A stretch of 64,000 nt of DNA from Rivularia sp. PCC 7116 (GTDB lineage: Bacteria > Cyanobacteriota > Cyanobacteriia > Cyanobacteriales > Nostocaceae): NCBI RefSeq assembly GCF_000316665.1, contig NC_019678.1, positions 8,634,464-8,698,463 of the forward strand, in the 5' to 3' direction. Every line of letters begins with the position of its first letter. The first letter of the stretch is position 1. The translations under genes were made by a program, and so were the position numbers. This document shows positions 1 through 7,294 of the stretch, one piece after another. The notes below the pieces were generated by a model. The model was not told where the DNA came from, did no database searches, and saw only the letters and a list, made by a program, of their open reading frames with translations.

Positions 1-1284
1 TTTTTCACAAGATTGAACTCCACCAAAAAGACGATTGTCACCATTACAATCTTGATTCAAAGGGCGATCGCTGTTATATGCTCCAGTAAATAGCCATTCT
101 CCGACTTTACCAGTAGCAAAAACTGCTGCATCTAAATCTACAGTAGTATCTTTATCGATTTCTTCGGGATTGAGAAAATCGCGGAAACTGCCCCAATAAT
201 CGGTACCACCGGCTCCAATTCTTAAATTGATAACCCCTGTTGCTAAGGAAGGGCGTAGATTAGTTACAAATTCGACATAACTAACAGCTTCTGAATCAAA
301 TTGAGAAGAATTATTTTTATCGTAAATAGTGGCGGAAAGTTGGCGCACAGATGTTCTTCGCGCCAAACTTTCCAAGACAGCGCTAACTTTAACAGCTTGG
401 GCTTGATTACCCGCTTGCAAACTAGCAGTAAACTCGCCGTTTCTAGCCAAAACTTGAAAACCAGCTGCATCAGGTTTGTAATCTGCACCGATGAATTTAC
501 CAGCGTTACTATTTAGAGTAACGATGACATCTTTCTCGATTAATTTACCGTTTTCATCAGTAATATTGCCTCGAAAATCGATATTGGAACGTCCGTCAGC
601 AGGAATTCTCGATTCCCCAACTGGATTAATGGAAATTTTGGCTTTTTGTTCTTGAAAAATGACATTGACGCTAACAGCATTACCACCTTGAGCTTGAGCA
701 GTAATCGTGTTTTCACCTTTGGATAAAGGAACTTTGTACCAAATTGTAGTATGAAGCTCTTGTGATTCATCCTTATGAACGTAACTACTAAGACTTTTAT
801 CTATAGGCTTTCCATTTACTTCTATATTAATATCGGCGCTAGGGTGATGCTGAATTGATATATTAGTAGTCCCTTTATTAGTAATACCAGCTTGAGGAGT
901 AATTATACTAACTTGATTATTAATAGATAAGGGAGCCGAAGCATTTTGTTTTTGTTGCTTCTTTTCTTCAATATTTAGATTATTTAATTTATTTTCAGTC
1001 TCAGATATTTTCTTATTTACAATAGCTGAGTCGTCTTCTTTCGCAACAGAAAAATCTTGAATGATGACTTTTTCTAAACTTAAATTTTCAGTTTGACTTT
1101 CTGATGATGAAAATAATATGTGATTGTCATTTTCTACTAAATTTAATTGTGGTAAACCTGGGTTACTTACCGCTTTATCATTAATAACTATACTTTGTGC
1201 CGATACGCTAACTGTAGGAAATACTATCATTGCGCTACAAGCAGTAAATATAAAATATCTTTTGTTTAAACTTAAATTTTTCAT
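1..1284 (-). CDS. Partial outer-surface protein with Ig-like domain, C-terminus cut off by window edge
   Basis: An open frame runs from ATG at 1284 to the window edge, giving 428 residues without a stop. The N-terminus has a signal peptide (basic start, hydrophobic core, cleavage near SVSAQS). A charged low-complexity linker (about residues 60-110) precedes a region with bacterial Ig-like (invasin/Big-type) character around residues 125-290, with phrases such as IPADGRS and VTLNSNAGKF. The last visible part looks like the start of a beta-barrel region (WLFTGAYNSDRP). It starts 4 bp after the stop of the DUF11 gene, with a GGGGGACG Shine-Dalgarno-like stretch, so the two are probably co-translated. 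In cyanobacteria such pairs encode surface or outer-membrane proteins; the exact role is unknown. Confidence 0.75.
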   Translation of the reverse strand, partial: MKNLSLNKRYFIFTACSAMIVFPTVSVSAQSIVINDKAVSNPGLPQLNLVENDNHILFSSSESQTENLSLEKVIIQDFSVAKEDDSAIVNKKISETENKLNNLNIEEKKQQKQNASAPLSINNQVSIITPQAGITNKGTTNISIQHHPSADINIEVNGKPIDKSLSSYVHKDESQELHTTIWYKVPLSKGENTITAQAQGGNAVSVNVIFQEQKAKISINPVGESRIPADGRSNIDFRGNITDENGKLIEKDVIVTLNSNAGKFIGADYKPDAAGFQVLARNGEFTASLQAGNQAQAVKVSAVLESLARRTSVRQLSATIYDKNNSSQFDSEAVSYVEFVTNLRPSLATGVINLRIGAGGTDYWGSFRDFLNPEEIDKDTTVDLDAAVFATGKVGEWLFTGAYNSDRPLNQDCNGDNRLFGGVQSCEK

Positions 1285-1288
1285 CTGA

Positions 1289-2260
1289 TTAACGTCCCCC
1301 CTTTGAAGACTTTGGTGCAAATATTTTCTTCGCACCAGCTTTTTGCTCTCCAAAAGCTGGAGTGACGGCAAAATTAATTCTCGCCATACTTCCAGGTGCT
1401 AAACGTACCAAGCGAGATTGACTATTGTTTTTGATTTTGTAAAGATTGGGAGCTTGAATGTAACCTGGTAAACTTGTGTAATCCAAAGTTGCAGTACGAT
1501 TACCCGAAATCACGTTAGCAACCGAATACATTCCATTCGCATCAGTAATAATGCGGTTGCCATCATCCATAAAAATTACTGCATTCGGGACTCCTGGTTC
1601 TCCCCGTTGCTGTTCCCCATCAAAATTTTTATCAACAAAAACACGTCCAATTAAAGTCGCGCAATCAGAAAGAATACCGGGGCGAATTCTTAATAAATGG
1701 CTTGCTGTATTACTTGTGAGAGTTGCAGTTGTAGCCACAGCCAAATTTCTTCCACTGCCTCTCATCCCATCGGGTGTAACCGTTACAGCGTAAACTACAC
1801 TCAAAGTTCCTTGAGGTGGAATGCTACCAGCATAATTAATTGCAACCGTGCGATTTTGGGCTGGAGTGGTTGACACTTCAACTTCGGATGTCGTACTTCC
1901 ATCAGTTAAAGAACCTTGTACGGATTTTTCAGCTAACCTCAAACCTAAAGGAAGGGTATCGTTAAGAGTTAAATTGCTAGCCGATACTGCACCAGTATTG
2001 CGAATCGCAACCCGGTAAATTACTGTATCTCCAGGCTCTGCGGCACTTTTATTAGCAGTTTTAGTTATTTGTAAATCTGCTTCTCCCGCTCTAAAAGTTG
2101 TATTATTAGTGTTAAAAGAGCCGATATTGTCACCCCCAAACACTGCTGTATTATTAATCTCATCGGCAGTGACGGGCATAGCTTCCAAGACGATAATTCC
2201 AGGAAGCAATAATGACAGCAGAAGTTTAGTAAACTTCCACGTCTTTATTTTTAATCTCAT
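1289..2260 (-). CDS. Secreted DUF11 / SdrD B-like repeat protein
   Basis: The 323-residue protein has a signal peptide ending near residue 33 (PVTADE). Residues about 60-190 match the DUF11 conserved-repeat domain (ADLQITKTANKS, GDTVIYRVAIRNTG, LPLGLRL). Residues about 200-290 match an SdrD B-like carboxypeptidase-regulatory fold (GRVFVDKNFDGEQQRGEPG, ITDANGMYSV). These beta-sandwich domains are structural modules of surface proteins; no catalytic residues are evident. It is the first gene of a two-gene minus-strand operon with the barrel-like protein downstream. An extracellular or outer-membrane-associated location is inferred from the signal peptide. Its roughly 240-bp leader carries a strong hairpin (2404-2428). 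Confidence 0.8.
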   Translation of the reverse strand: MRLKIKTWKFTKLLLSLLLPGIIVLEAMPVTADEINNTAVFGGDNIGSFNTNNTTFRAGEADLQITKTANKSAAEPGDTVIYRVAIRNTGAVSASNLTLNDTLPLGLRLAEKSVQGSLTDGSTTSEVEVSTTPAQNRTVAINYAGSIPPQGTLSVVYAVTVTPDGMRGSGRNLAVATTATLTSNTASHLLRIRPGILSDCATLIGRVFVDKNFDGEQQRGEPGVPNAVIFMDDGNRIITDANGMYSVANVISGNRTATLDYTSLPGYIQAPNLYKIKNNSQSRLVRLAPGSMARINFAVTPAFGEQKAGAKKIFAPKSSKGGR

Positions 2261-2403
2261 ATTTAATTAGGAATTCTTAAGTTGGGAAGGTTTTTACGTT
2301 TACAAATTATTGCCGAATCATGAAAAAATTCCCTGAAATAAAAAAAAGATGCTTTCCTGTCTGTGGTAATTAAATAAAATGCCACAATTTCAGCTTTACT
2401 TTC

Positions 2404-2428
2404 CGGCTTTAATATCACAATAAAGCCG
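2404..2428 (-). promoter_or_regulatory. Leader hairpin upstream of the DUF11 operon
   Basis: A perfect 8-bp inverted repeat (CGGCTTTA / TAAAGCCG) encloses a 9-nt loop, about 145 bp upstream of the DUF11 start codon and inside its probable 5' leader. It is not followed by a T-run on the minus strand, so it is not an obvious terminator. I could not match the leader to a known riboswitch class. It could be an RNA control element or a chance foldback. Confidence 0.3.
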
Positions 2429-2856
2429 CATAGACGATTTCTTTCACTTGATTTCAATACATCGTGACAAACCCTCGCCTCATCTCCGGCAAACCTCAGC
2501 AAAAAGCATCGGAGAGAGGAAAAAAGGTAAGATTTATCTGTATTTTATTCAATTGAAAACCTGATAGTGTTTTTCTACGGTAAATGCTTTATCAACTTTT
2601 TTAGGTAGATGCAGAGATTACCTAAACGTTCACGAACCCTTTTCGTTTGAAACTAAATATAACAAGTTATAAATATAGCGGAAACAGGTTTTATACGGAG
2701 ATATATATTAAAAATCAATTATTGTGGTGATATGAATTCAGTAATAAAGCGTAAATTAAGCAATCGGGACTTTCAGATTAAAGATATTTTATAGTTAAAT
2801 ATTTTGTTCTCATGAATAAAAATAGATTCTGGGAAATAGGGAACAAAGAGATCCAC
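2429..2856. other. Intergenic region, no supported gene
   Basis: AT-rich DNA between the DUF11 operon leader and the GGDEF remnant. A possible open frame at 2263-2502 (minus) has no recognisable features and overlaps the leader hairpin, so I treat this stretch as promoter and leader DNA. Nothing else is visible. Confidence 0.5.
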
Positions 2857-3093
2857 TCATTTACTAAACATCAAATTGCTTATATGACCTAAATTGTCCG
2901 TTCGGTTTGAACTTAATACCACTCGATTGCGCTCCTTTCTCAGCGCTTGGTTGCCAAGATAAATCAAGCCGATCGATTCGACTTCGGCACTGGTTAACAT
3001 ATTGGTAACTCCTAAGCTAACCGTAATTACTTCTGATGGCAAACCACCTATATCCGAATATTGACTGCTAATTGCCAAATCCTCAATTATTAT
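2857..3093 (-). pseudogene. Remnant: C-terminal tail of a GGDEF diguanylate cyclase domain
   Basis: The frame ends in a segment that follows the last part of a GGDEF domain: an ITVSLGV strand, a spacer, then a NQALRKERNRVVL-like helix corresponding to the usual DQALYxAKxxGRNRVV. The codons just before 3078 (ending IEDLA) still fit the family, but the signature GG(D/E)EF loop and everything before it are missing, and the only usable start is a TTG. The diagnostic ADQALY helix is degraded (GNQALRKERN). It lies about 85 bp from the IS element. I read it as a decayed fragment of a c-di-GMP synthase gene with no remaining activity. Confidence 0.6.
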
Positions 3094-3225
3094 AAAAGTA
3101 ATTAGATATACCCTTATTATCTCTATATGTAATAATTAATTGGAGCTATTTGCTAAGTATAAATTTGGATTCAAAAGTAAATAGGGCTTGCTGAAAAAGT
3201 AATAAAAAAGTGAGATGGAGGTTTA

Positions 3226-4287
3226 TTAATTATTCAAGGAAGGGCTAAAAATAAGTTTTTGTTTATTAAAACCAAAAAAGCTATAATAATTTTTAATGCC
3301 AGGTCGTGAAAAAGGCAGATTCCTGAAAAATAGGCATAAAAAAGCTCTCAATAAACGTGAGATATAAGTAGAAAGATTCATTACTAAAAAAGTAATTGCG
3401 ATTGCAGTTTTAGAGGTATGAGAAAGTTTAGTCATCACGCAATTAAGGCTAAATCTTCTCTTCCCTTGTCCAAATTTACCTTCAATAGAACTACGAATCT
3501 TCTCATCATGAGCAGCTTGTTTCTTCTTCTCTTTACTAATATTGGCAGGTGGTCTTCCCAAAGGCGGCCCACTAATTCTAATACCTCTTTCTTTACACCA
3601 AGCTCGATTTTTTTGTGTACGATAAATTTTGTCAATATGAACCGATTCAGGGTAGTAACCAGTGTATTTTTTAAATGATTCTATTTGTATTTTTAAATCT
3701 GTTGATTCATTAAAATTATTCCAACTAATACGGTCTAAAAATATATATCCGTCAAAATAGCTAGCTGATAACTTTGCTCCAAACTCTACTGTTTTACCAG
3801 CTTTTCCGCGAAGAATTGGACGTACATGTGGTTGATTTAAACTTACAATGCGGTTATCTATACTTTTCTTTTTATTTTCATATAGCCATAGTTGCTGACG
3901 ATAAATTTCGCTAATTACTAGCAATATTTTATATTGCCTAATACTTAATTTAGATAGATTTGCTCCAATATAAACTAGCTGTTTAATGTGAGAGATATTT
4001 CTTTTAATATACTGAAGTTGTTTTTTTACTGCTTTTCTTCTTTCTTTTTGAAATGGACGACGTTTTTTAGCAACTTTTAAGTAATTTTTTCGTGCAAGTT
4101 TACGATAAGTTCTTGGTTTTTTATCTAGTTGATTTTTAACTTGCTCATATAGAAAATCTATGATTTTTTCGGTATGCTTTCTTGCTTGATTCAATAGCCC
4201 TAAGTCTGTGGGGTAACTAATATCACTAGGCGCACAAGTTGCATCTAATATTAATTTCCCCCTATTCGTTGGTTCATTTAATTCTTT
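3226..4287 (-). CDS. IS transposase, downstream frame (DDE catalytic domain)
   Basis: This frame is open from the A-run at 4287 to a stop at 3226. It carries the DDE core: first Asp in KLILDATCAPSD, second Asp in SVHIDKIYRTQKNR, and Glu in SIEGKFGQGKRR. There is no good independent start before the first catalytic Asp; an internal ATG-less start at 4194 would lose it. The sensible product is therefore the frameshifted fusion with the upstream frame. Its C-terminus is basic and hydrophobic. All three catalytic positions are intact, so the element may be active. Confidence 0.8.
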   Translation of the reverse strand, partial: KELNEPTNRGKLILDATCAPSDISYPTDLGLLNQARKHTEKIIDFLYEQVKNQLDKKPRTYRKLARKNYLKVAKKRRPFQKERRKAVKKQLQYIKRNISHIKQLVYIGANLSKLSIRQYKILLVISEIYRQQLWLYENKKKSIDNRIVSLNQPHVRPILRGKAGKTVEFGAKLSASYFDGYIFLDRISWNNFNESTDLKIQIESFKKYTGYYPESVHIDKIYRTQKNRAWCKERGIRISGPPLGRPPANISKEKKKQAAHDEKIRSSIEGKFGQGKRRFSLNCVMTKLSHTSKTAIAITFLVMNLSTYISRLLRAFLCLFFRNLPFSRPGIKNYYSFFGFNKQKLIFSPSLNN

Positions 4288-4715
4288 TTTTTTATTGGTG
4301 CAGAAGAATCTTCTAACATCTTCTTTACCATTGTTTGATTAATTTTATTGACTAGCTCTACCCCTATTCTTTGACGAAAGTGAACTAACATTGACGCATC
4401 AAATGGAGTATCCTGACTATAGGATGACATTCCTATAAAATACTGTAGATAAGGATTTTCCTTAATTTGTTCTACTGTCTCTCTATCACTTATCCCCAGT
4501 TTCTCTTTAATAATTAACGCTCCTAGGGCCATACGAAAAGATTTAGCTGGTGCCCCTACTTCTTCGGAAAAAATTGAAGCATACTCGTCTTCAAACTCTA
4601 ACCAAGGTATCAATGAAGCCATAATTACCCAACGATTATCTTCAGATAACTTCCCCTCAAAAGGAAGTTCAAAGTTTTCTGATAAGACTTGAGATTGCTC
4701 CTCTTTACGGTACAT
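4278..4715 (-). CDS. IS transposase, upstream frame (DUF772-type N-terminal domain)
   Basis: The 145-residue product is the N-terminal helical DNA-binding half of an IS5/IS1182-type transposase. Typical features are the phrases ALGALIIKEKLGISDRETVE and NPYLQYFIG (about residues 66-100) and the DASMLVHFRQRIG segment (about 112-125). Translation stops at 4278-4280, just after an A9 run in the mRNA. Read straight, it lacks all catalytic residues. With a -1 shift at the run it joins the downstream frame to give a transposase of about 496 residues. The unfused product could act as a regulator of transposition, as in other IS elements, but that is inference. Confidence 0.85.
   Translation of the reverse strand: MYRKEEQSQVLSENFELPFEGKLSEDNRWVIMASLIPWLEFEDEYASIFSEEVGAPAKSFRMALGALIIKEKLGISDRETVEQIKENPYLQYFIGMSSYSQDTPFDASMLVHFRQRIGVELVNKINQTMVKKMLEDSSAPIKKKN
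4284..4293 (-). promoter_or_regulatory. Probable programmed -1 frameshift site in the IS transposase
   Basis: The mRNA reads A9 followed by G, which contains the A_AAA_AAG slippery heptamer known from dnaX and several IS elements. A -1 slip here moves the ribosome from the upstream frame into the catalytic frame six codons before the LILDAT motif region begins. The upstream stop follows one codon later. A simple frameshift mutation in the A-run is the alternative. Confidence 0.6.
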
Positions 4716-4862
4716 AAGTACTAAACAAGCACAGTGTGCTACTCATGGTAATGCAAGGGTTTTGAGTCATTCTAGACCAATTTCAAACACCTGAATATAT
4801 TCCTCTGGTCTGAAAATGTATGCTGCACAACATTTTCGTGTTAATTCAGCAAGCCCTAAATA

Positions 4863-5643
4863 TTTTCCGATAAAGGTTGTTGAAAATAATGTTTAATAGC
4901 TTACATTAAATTACCTTCTGCGTGTATACACATACTTTTTAATAATAAAATATTACATATTTATCGTTACAAATTGAATTAAAAAACTAAGCTAATAAAT
5001 GATAATAATTTAGAAATTGAACCAACAAAAAAAACTTAATAATATCAGGGGTCTAGCCCCCTGACATTAATTGTTGTGTTGTAATTTATAAATGATTAAG
5101 AGCATATGCAATTTATTTGGAGCAAATCATTAATTCATTAACCGATGAACCTAGATGCTTAATCCTATTAAAAAAACTTGTTAATCTATAAAAACTTACT
5201 TTGAGACTACTAAAAACCAAAATCATTTTAAATTTAAGTATTGTAATTCAATAAATATACAATTAAATTGTCATTATTTGTTACATGCCTTCAGTGATTT
5301 TACAAAAGAGAAGTATAAATTTTTGAGAAACATGATTTTTCGCCTTAATTTAAGATTAGCGAATAATTGTAAAAATTTTTATGGCTTTTGTATATGTAAT
5401 TCTGCAAGCAGATAGCAGTGCTTGTATAAAATAAAAATTGAATTAAAATAATGCTTTACTTAATTGATTATTAATTTTTTAAATATAAAACAGTAAAAAT
5501 ATTATGAATTTTGTATAAAGATTACAGAAAATGATGAATTGATATCGCAATACAAATATAAACTTTATATTATAAAGATTTTTTTAGTGTTCCCTCTGAC
5601 TCAATAAAGCATATTTTATTATTTGTGAGCAAAATTGAAGACA
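4863..5643. other. AT-rich intergenic region with one hairpin
   Basis: Very AT-rich and without a supportable gene. A 7-bp hairpin TCAGGGG/CCCCTGA lies at 5045-5064. On the minus strand it is followed after about 10 nt by eight T residues (complement of 5027-5034), so it may be a weak terminator, though no minus-strand gene precedes it. The right part is the upstream region of the hetP-like gene. Confidence 0.4.
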
Positions 5644-5895
5644 ATGGATAAGAAACAAGTTGAAGAAGTTATTAAAGCAATTCTAGCTCGAAAATATTCC
5701 TGGGCTTGTGTTTTAATACTGCGTTTTCATGGATACGATCCTGTTGATTATATACCTTATCGTACTTACATACGGTTACTTAAAGAAAATTATCTAGTAG
5801 AGACCAAAGCTACAAAAGATACTCCAAAAAAAGCAGTAGCTATGCGGTCTTTCCAAGCGAATGAAATGCAGTTCATCAAGCAAGAAAAGGGTTAA
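5644..5895 (+). CDS. HetP-family protein (heterocyst differentiation related)
   Basis: The 83-residue protein (from ATG 5644; a TTG at 5635 would add three residues) matches the HetP family core: EEVIKAILARKYSWACVLIL at residues 7-26, then FHGYDPVDYIPYRTY and LLKEN. In Anabaena, HetP and its paralogs Asl1930, Alr2902 and Alr3234 act downstream of HetR and set timing of commitment to heterocyst development. The short length suggests the Asl1930-like type, with a divergent Lys-rich tail after residue 50. The gene stands alone, far from hetR or other het genes, behind about 780 bp of AT-rich DNA. Which paralog it corresponds to cannot be told from sequence alone. Confidence 0.85.
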   Translation: MDKKQVEEVIKAILARKYSWACVLILRFHGYDPVDYIPYRTYIRLLKENYLVETKATKDTPKKAVAMRSFQANEMQFIKQEKG

Positions 5896-6542
5896 TAACT
5901 GTTCGTATAATAAACAAATACTTAGTTAAAGCTTCTGTTAATATAAGTTAATTTGTTTATCAGCCAAATTTGTTGGTGATAAGTTGATGAGCAGCCGTCA
6001 TTGTATAAGAATAAATTGTCAATTATTGTAGTGCAAAGAGCAGTGCCTTGTGGTGAGTCGAGTTGGAGGTGTCGGTATCCGTCCCCCAGAAAGCCCGTTT
6101 GCTGAGCGTGCGATAGCTTGGAGTTTGCCTCCTCTTTATCGCACTGTCGGGCATTTTGCCCGCTTCTGATATACAAATTCAACCAGCAACAGTTTAGAAA
6201 ACAATTTATTTTACAAGTAAATTTACTTGTGTTAATGCTAGCAATATTTTTTACTCATCGGTTTATATCTTAGCTTTAGCTTGCTGCAAAATATTGATGT
6301 CAAATTATAAATTTAAACAGAGCTATACTTCATCGAAGAGTTTGTACTGGTTATAGGATAAAGAAATTGTGTACAAAAGTAGCTAAACATGAGTATTTGA
6401 GTCAAAGAGCTTAAATATACAAATCTTTGGTTCGATCGCGAGTGTTCAACCCACTTTTTTTAGCGAACTTATCAATAGTTACATCATCTGATAGTATTAA
6501 TTCAGTTCTGGTTTAATTTGCCCGTCTAAATGCATTCCGAAT
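5896..6542. other. Intergenic region between hetP-like and cytochrome b genes
   Basis: AT-rich apart from a GC-richer, foldback-prone block at about 6040-6170, listed separately. The minus-strand open frame at 5922-6182 runs through that block and has no recognisable protein features. I support no gene here. Confidence 0.45.
6087..6168. other. Structured block, possible small RNA or repeat element
   Basis: Several nested inverted repeats fall in about 80 bp. GTGCGATA (6108-6115) pairs with TATCGCAC (6137-6144) around an inner GGAG/CTCC stem. CGGGC-ATTTT-GCCCG forms a tight hairpin at 6148-6162. CAGAAAGC (6087-6094) can pair with GCTTCTG (6162-6168). Base composition is clearly richer in G and C than the flanks. 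It may encode a small RNA or be a copy of a dispersed foldback repeat. No known family is recognised. Confidence 0.35.
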
Positions 6543-7142
6543 ATGACTTCCACTTCTGAGACTTCGACAAGGAAGTTTCCAGTTCAATCTATAGCAGCCA
6601 AGGTTTTTCACTGGAATAATATTATAAGTGTGTTCGTCATGCTTACCAGCGGATTGCAAATTTACAACGCCAATCCAGTTTTCGGTGGACGCTCGTCTTT
6701 ACATATTCCACCTATATTTACATTAGGGGGCTGGCTTGCAGGAGGTAGACATTGGCATTTTGCTGCAATGTGGCTGTTTTCGCTTAATCTTTTGTGGTAT
6801 GGAATTTACGTTTTAATTACCCGTAGATGGTTGCACCGTTTTGCTAGTAGTAAAGATTTGAAAGCCCTCCATAAAACCAAAAATTCTCGACGTTTGATTT
6901 ATGCTTGGCATCGTATAGTATACACAAGTATTATTCCTATTTTGTTGCTAGCCTTATTCTCTGGGATAGGAATGTATAAACCGGCTCAATTTTCTTGGAT
7001 AGTCAGCTTATTTGGTAGTTGGCAAGCATTACGGATTGTTCACTTTTCCTCAGTACCATTAGTGATTTTGTTCGCGACTTTTCACTCTTGGTTGGGAATG
7101 AAAGCAGGTGGCTCCGAACTTACTGAATCGATGTTCTGGTAA
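6543..7142 (+). CDS. Cytochrome b561-type membrane protein
   Basis: A 199-residue integral membrane protein with four predicted spans (about residues 22-42, 68-92, 123-143 and 163-183). Histidines sit in or beside the spans (H23, H70/H72, H123, H167, H181), as in the bacterial cytochrome b561 / Ni-Fe-hydrogenase or thiosulfate-reductase cytochrome b superfamily. Such subunits bind b-hemes and pass electrons between quinone and a partner oxidoreductase, often a molybdopterin enzyme. No partner gene is adjacent: upstream is AT-rich DNA and downstream is the convergent 7TM-HD gene. Electron donor and acceptor are therefore unknown. Confidence 0.75.
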   Translation: MTSTSETSTRKFPVQSIAAKVFHWNNIISVFVMLTSGLQIYNANPVFGGRSSLHIPPIFTLGGWLAGGRHWHFAAMWLFSLNLLWYGIYVLITRRWLHRFASSKDLKALHKTKNSRRLIYAWHRIVYTSIIPILLLALFSGIGMYKPAQFSWIVSLFGSWQALRIVHFSSVPLVILFATFHSWLGMKAGGSELTESMFW

Positions 7143-7294
7143 TTCGTCAAAAAGTTGCGATCGCAGTCTTAACTATTTGCTTTCCCAATCCCAGTACTGA
7201 TTTTAATCTGAAGCAAAATCAATTTGCCTAGGGTTATTAATAGGAAAAAGGCTGTATTTCTGGATGCTAGTTTATTTTTCATTCCCCATCCCCA

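Larger units (their letters stand above)
3178..4862 (-). mobile_element. Complete IS element of the IS5/IS1182-like group
   Basis: The element spans 3184-4856 (1673 bp). Its ends are perfect 12-bp inverted repeats, GGGCTTGCTGAA at 3184-3195 and TTCAGCAAGCCC at 4845-4856. A 6-bp direct repeat TAAATA flanks it on both sides (3178-3183 and 4857-4862), as expected for a target-site duplication. It carries one transposase split into two minus-strand frames. Undamaged ends, intact catalytic residues and a perfect duplication suggest recent insertion and possible activity. Family placement rests on the DUF772-type N-terminus, size and DDE layout. ISfinder could place it in a related IS5 subgroup. 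Confidence 0.88.

Noticed and set aside
2263..2502. 79-codon minus-strand frame before the DUF11 gene
   Set aside because: No family pattern, and it runs through the leader hairpin; more likely untranslated leader.
5922..6182. 86-codon minus-strand frame
   Set aside because: It reads through the foldback block and has no protein-like pattern or ribosome site.
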